Shown in pieces: positions 4,513 to 5,923 of a stretch of 5,923 bases of DNA. The stretch is from Actinomycetales bacterium (GTDB lineage Bacteria; Actinomycetota; Actinomycetes; Actinomycetales; Cellulomonadaceae). A model generated the notes under the pieces. The model did not search any database, had not been told where the DNA came from, and saw nothing but the letters and a program-made list of their open reading frames with translations. The stretch lies in contig JAAZAC010000145.1 in assembly GCA_012514545.1 (NCBI GenBank), positions 1 through 5,923 of the forward strand. The letters run 5' to 3'. Each line of letters opens with the position of its first letter. Position 1 is the stretch's first letter. Made by a program: the position numbers and the translations under genes.

Positions 4513-4554
4513 TGCGACGGATGATCGAGACGGCGACCGGAAAGGGGGCGCAGC

Positions 4555-5094
4555 GTGGACCGGCACCGGATGGCCTGGCTCGTGGCCGCGCCGCTGCTCT
4601 CCGCCGCCGGCGCGCTCGTGCTGGGCTCCGCGTGCGCGGCCGCCGCGGCCGTCGTCGTGACGCCCTACGGGACCGACGTCGAGGTGACCGTCAGCGGCGC
4701 CGGGCGCGAGCTCCTCGCGGCGGCCCTCGGCGAGCTCGACTCGCCGGTGCGGCTCATGCCGGTCGTCGTCGGCCTCGTCATCGCGGCGCTCGCGTGGACG
4801 GTGGGCCTGGGCGTCGGCGCCCAGGAGCTCTTCCCCCGCCGACGGCGGCTCGTCCCCGCGGCGGGCGCGGTGCTGCTGTCCGCGGCGGCGGGGTGGGTCG
4901 CGCTGGGCCTGCTCGCCGTCGGGACCGAGGCGCGCGAGATCGCGGTCGGCAGCGCGGCCGGCGCGATCGTGCTGGCGTGGGTCGCCGCCGGGCTCGTGGT
5001 GTTCCCGCTGGCGGGGCGCCACTGGCCGGAGGCGCCGCAGCGGCTGCCCCGCACGGGGACGGCGGGAGCGGCGCGACCGGCGCGGCTCCGATAG
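4555..5094 (+). CDS. Four-helix membrane protein of unknown function
   Basis: The start is GTG 4555 with AAAGGGGG (4541-4548) six bases upstream; the stop is TAG 5092-5094. The 179-residue product has four hydrophobic segments: about 7-35 (Ala-rich, ends 'AAVVV'), 66-90 ('RLMPVVVGLVIAALAWTVGLGVGA'), 99-122 and 130-153. Basic residues at the N-terminus (RHR, 3-5), in the loop 'FPRRRR' (93-98) and in the C-terminal tail (155-179) place both ends and the middle loop in the cytoplasm. The outer loop 36-65 ('TPYGTDVEVTVSGAGRELLAAALGELDSP') would be a small extracytoplasmic piece. I see no family motif or catalytic residues; it is probably one of the many small actinobacterial membrane proteins without assigned role. 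It is divergent from the Pr6Pr gene and convergent with the PadR gene, so it is likely a single-gene unit closed by the hairpins at 5100-5173. Confidence 0.8.
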   Translation: MDRHRMAWLVAAPLLSAAGALVLGSACAAAAAVVVTPYGTDVEVTVSGAGRELLAAALGELDSPVRLMPVVVGLVIAALAWTVGLGVGAQELFPRRRRLVPAAGAVLLSAAAGWVALGLLAVGTEAREIAVGSAAGAIVLAWVAAGLVVFPLAGRHWPEAPQRLPRTGTAGAARPARLR

Positions 5095-5099
5095 ACGGC

Positions 5100-5133
5100 G
5101 GGTGCCGCGGGGAAGGAGGGCCCCGTGGTACCC
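5100..5133 (+). terminator. Hairpin directly after the four-helix gene, with AAGGAGG in its loop
   Basis: Bases 5100-5112 pair with 5121-5133: 13 consecutive pairs including two G-U wobbles (5104-5129, 5107-5126). The 8-base loop is aaggaggg. It begins five bases after the stop codon at 5094. The wobbles make it stronger in the plus-strand RNA than in the minus-strand RNA, so it belongs to the four-helix gene's transcript. It is the first of two hairpins in tandem. Confidence 0.55.
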
Positions 5134-5144
5134 GACGAGACGCG

Positions 5145-5173
5145 ACGGCCCGGGCACCAGGCGCCCGGGCCGT
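5145..5173. terminator. Bidirectional terminator between convergent genes
   Basis: ACGGCCCGGGC (5145-5155) and GCCCGGGCCGT (5163-5173) form a perfect 11-bp stem with a 7-base loop. An outer stem, GACGAG (5134-5139) with CTCGTC (5177-5182), extends it. A short T-containing run (tcttgggggttgtg) follows on the plus side. It lies between the stop at 5094 (+) and the stop at 5255 (-), exactly where a shared terminator is expected, and the inner stem is symmetric so it can act both ways. Confidence 0.75.
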
Positions 5174-5210
5174 CCGCTCGTCTTGGGGGTTGTGCGTGGG
5201 GGGAACTCGG

Positions 5211-5248
5211 CGCCGTCGGGCGCCCGGGGACCGGACGCCGTCGGGCGC
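5211..5248. repeat. 13-bp direct repeat after the PadR gene
   Basis: cgccgtcgggcgc occurs at 5211-5223 and 5236-5248, a 25-base period, just outside the PadR stop codon (5257-5255). The first copy runs into the palindrome cgggcgcccg (5217-5226). No function is evident. Confidence 0.8.
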
Positions 5249-5254
5249 GGGCGA

Positions 5255-5923
5255 TCAGGACTCCGGGGTGTCCTCGGCGAGGATCCGGTAGAGCTCCTTG
5301 CGGGCGGTGGCGAGGATCGCCGCGGCCTTGGTGAGCTGCGCCGGCGTCCCGACGCGGGCGACCTGCGCGACGGCGTTGCGCGCCGCCAGCGCCTCCTGAC
5401 GCAGCGCGAGCGCGGGCCCGAGGTCACCGGGCGCGGCCCAGGGCTCGCCCAGGGTCTCGCGGTTGGCCTCGACGTACGCGCGGCCGGCGTCGGTGAGGGC
5501 GGCGGTGCGCCGGCCCTCGACGGACGTGATGGTCACGAGCCCCTCGTCCTCGAGCGCCTGGAGCGTCGGGTAGACGGAGCCGGGGCTGGGCGTCCAGAAG
5601 CCCGAGCTGCGCTCGGAGATCTCCTGGATGAGCTCGTAGCCGTGGCGCGGCTGCTCGGCGAGCAGCACGAGGATCGCGGCGCGGACGTCGCCGCGACCGC
5701 GGCCGCGGCCGCGACCGCGCGGGCCGTACCCGGGGCCGAAGCCGCCGGGGCCGAAGCCGCCGGGGCCGAAGCCGCCGGGACCGAAGCGCCCGCGGCGGTG
5801 ACCCCGGTGGTGGCCGAACGGGCCGTCCTCGGGCGGGTCGTGGTGGAAGGCGGGGCCGGCGAACGGGGCGCCGGGGAACTCGGGGCTGCCGGGGAAGCCG
5901 GTCGCCGCGTCGGGGGCGCCGCG
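5255..5923 (-). CDS. PadR family transcriptional regulator with RG/FGPGG-rich N-terminal tail, 5' truncated by window
   Basis: The frame is open to the window edge with no stop and no usable start codon between 5669 and 5923, so the gene begins beyond 5923; 222 residues are visible. Visible residues 79-145 are a PadR winged helix-turn-helix: 'DVRAAILVLLAEQPRHGYELIQEI', then 'SSGFWTPSPGSVYPTLQALEDEGLVT', the wing 'SVEGRRTAALTDAGRAYVEA'. All family hallmarks (HGYEL, SPGSVYPTLQ-LE-EGL, GRR, LT-GR) are present. Residues 146-222 are the helical dimerisation part. PadR proteins usually repress a neighbouring transporter or stress gene and release DNA on binding a ligand; the target here is probably beyond the window. 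The tail before the domain is low complexity: Pro/Phe/Gly with His pairs (27-42), four FGPGG/FGPGY units (47-66) and (RG)5 (69-78). A GTG at 5668 lies inside the first HTH helix and cannot be the real start. Confidence 0.93.
   Translation of the reverse strand, partial: RGAPDAATGFPGSPEFPGAPFAGPAFHHDPPEDGPFGHHRGHRRGRFGPGGFGPGGFGPGGFGPGYGPRGRGRGRGRGDVRAAILVLLAEQPRHGYELIQEISERSSGFWTPSPGSVYPTLQALEDEGLVTITSVEGRRTAALTDAGRAYVEANRETLGEPWAAPGDLGPALALRQEALAARNAVAQVARVGTPAQLTKAAAILATARKELYRILAEDTPES
5731..5790. repeat. 15-bp tandem repeat encoding FGPGG units in the PadR tail
   Basis: cggggccgaagccgc occurs exactly at 5731-5745, 5746-5760 and 5761-5775, with a diverged fourth copy at 5776-5790. The period is a multiple of 3, so on the minus strand each unit adds one G-F-G-P-G block without breaking the frame. 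Copy number could vary between strains. Confidence 0.95.

Noticed and set aside
4555..4650. Lipoprotein signal in the four-helix protein (Cys27)
   Set aside because: The residues before Cys27 are L-G-S-A, which lack Leu at the -3 position, and the segment is a long Ala-rich membrane helix rather than a signal peptide.
4424..4660. ORF at 4424-4660 as a leader peptide or small gene before the four-helix protein
   Set aside because: It has no ribosome binding site, its composition is Arg/Ser/Pro-rich, and it overlaps the real gene out of frame.
5125..5334. 69-residue ORF starting at GTG 5125 behind AAGGAGG
   Set aside because: The start site looks good, but the product is Arg/Pro/Gly-rich, codon third positions are not GC-biased as in real genes here, and it runs through a terminator and antisense into the PadR gene. 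The ribosome-binding-like sequence is reported as a hairpin-loop finding instead.
5255..5668. PadR gene taken as starting at GTG 5668 (137 aa)
   Set aside because: That start would cut into the first helix of the winged helix domain. The frame continues upstream through 'DVRAAIL', the normal beginning of the domain, and on to the window edge without a stop.
845..5790. CRISPR array or mobile element suggested by the several tandem repeats
   Set aside because: All repeats are short (8-15 bp), contiguous and without unique spacers, and no Cas, transposase, integrase, terminal inverted repeat or target duplication was seen.

Overview
The window is very GC-rich DNA (well over 70% G+C by eye) with dense, mostly short genes, GTG/ATG starts, weak -35 boxes and GC-rich third codon positions. 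It looks like chromosomal DNA of a high-GC actinobacterium. An F420-type reductase fragment, a DUF4240 protein, a Pr6Pr membrane protein, an RG/FGPGG-tailed PadR regulator and a TCGAAC-N4-GTTCGA LexA box all fit the Actinomycetes. A Micrococcales (Cellulomonas-like) host is my guess, not proven.

Layout, left to right. (1) 1-252 (+) is the 3' end of an F420H2-dependent nitro/quinone reductase-like gene. (2) 320-853 (+) is a DUF4240 gene that looks leaderless (a -10 element six bases before the ATG). (3) 845-896 is a 13-bp tandem repeat that fills the gap between convergent genes and places TGA in every forward frame. (4) 903-1382 (-) is an unrecognised Trp-rich protein and 1549-1926 (-) is a small three-helix membrane protein. 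These two unrelated genes have matching upstream regions: a GATACT -10 hexamer, then an inverted repeat CGGCCGA(T)CCGGCC 11-12 nt later, then a duplicated 14-15 bp C-rich element. (5) 2167-3243 (+) is an unrecognised 358-residue beta-rich protein, divergent from the membrane gene. (6) 3320-3601 (+) is an unrecognised 93-residue Trp-rich protein whose promoter carries a perfect 18-bp LexA (SOS) operator between the -10 box and the ribosome binding site. It ends in a 44-bp tail-to-tail overlap with (7) 3558-4256 (-), a Pr6Pr-family six-helix membrane protein. (8) 4257-4554 is a divergent intergenic region with a GGTCAC direct repeat (11-bp period) and a strong leader hairpin. (9) 4555-5094 (+) is an unrecognised four-helix membrane protein, followed by two back-to-back hairpins. 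(10) 5255-5923 (-) is a PadR-family repressor whose 5' end lies beyond the window.

The genes do not form one operon: orientations alternate and most have their own promoter-like sequence. No mobile element, CRISPR array, rRNA or tRNA was seen, and no stretch over 300 bases lacks a gene. The most promising lead for new biology is the small gene at 3320, which the sequence marks as a LexA-controlled DNA-damage gene of unknown function. Next are the shared promoter/leader module of the genes at 903-1382 and 1549-1926, and the structured region before 4555.
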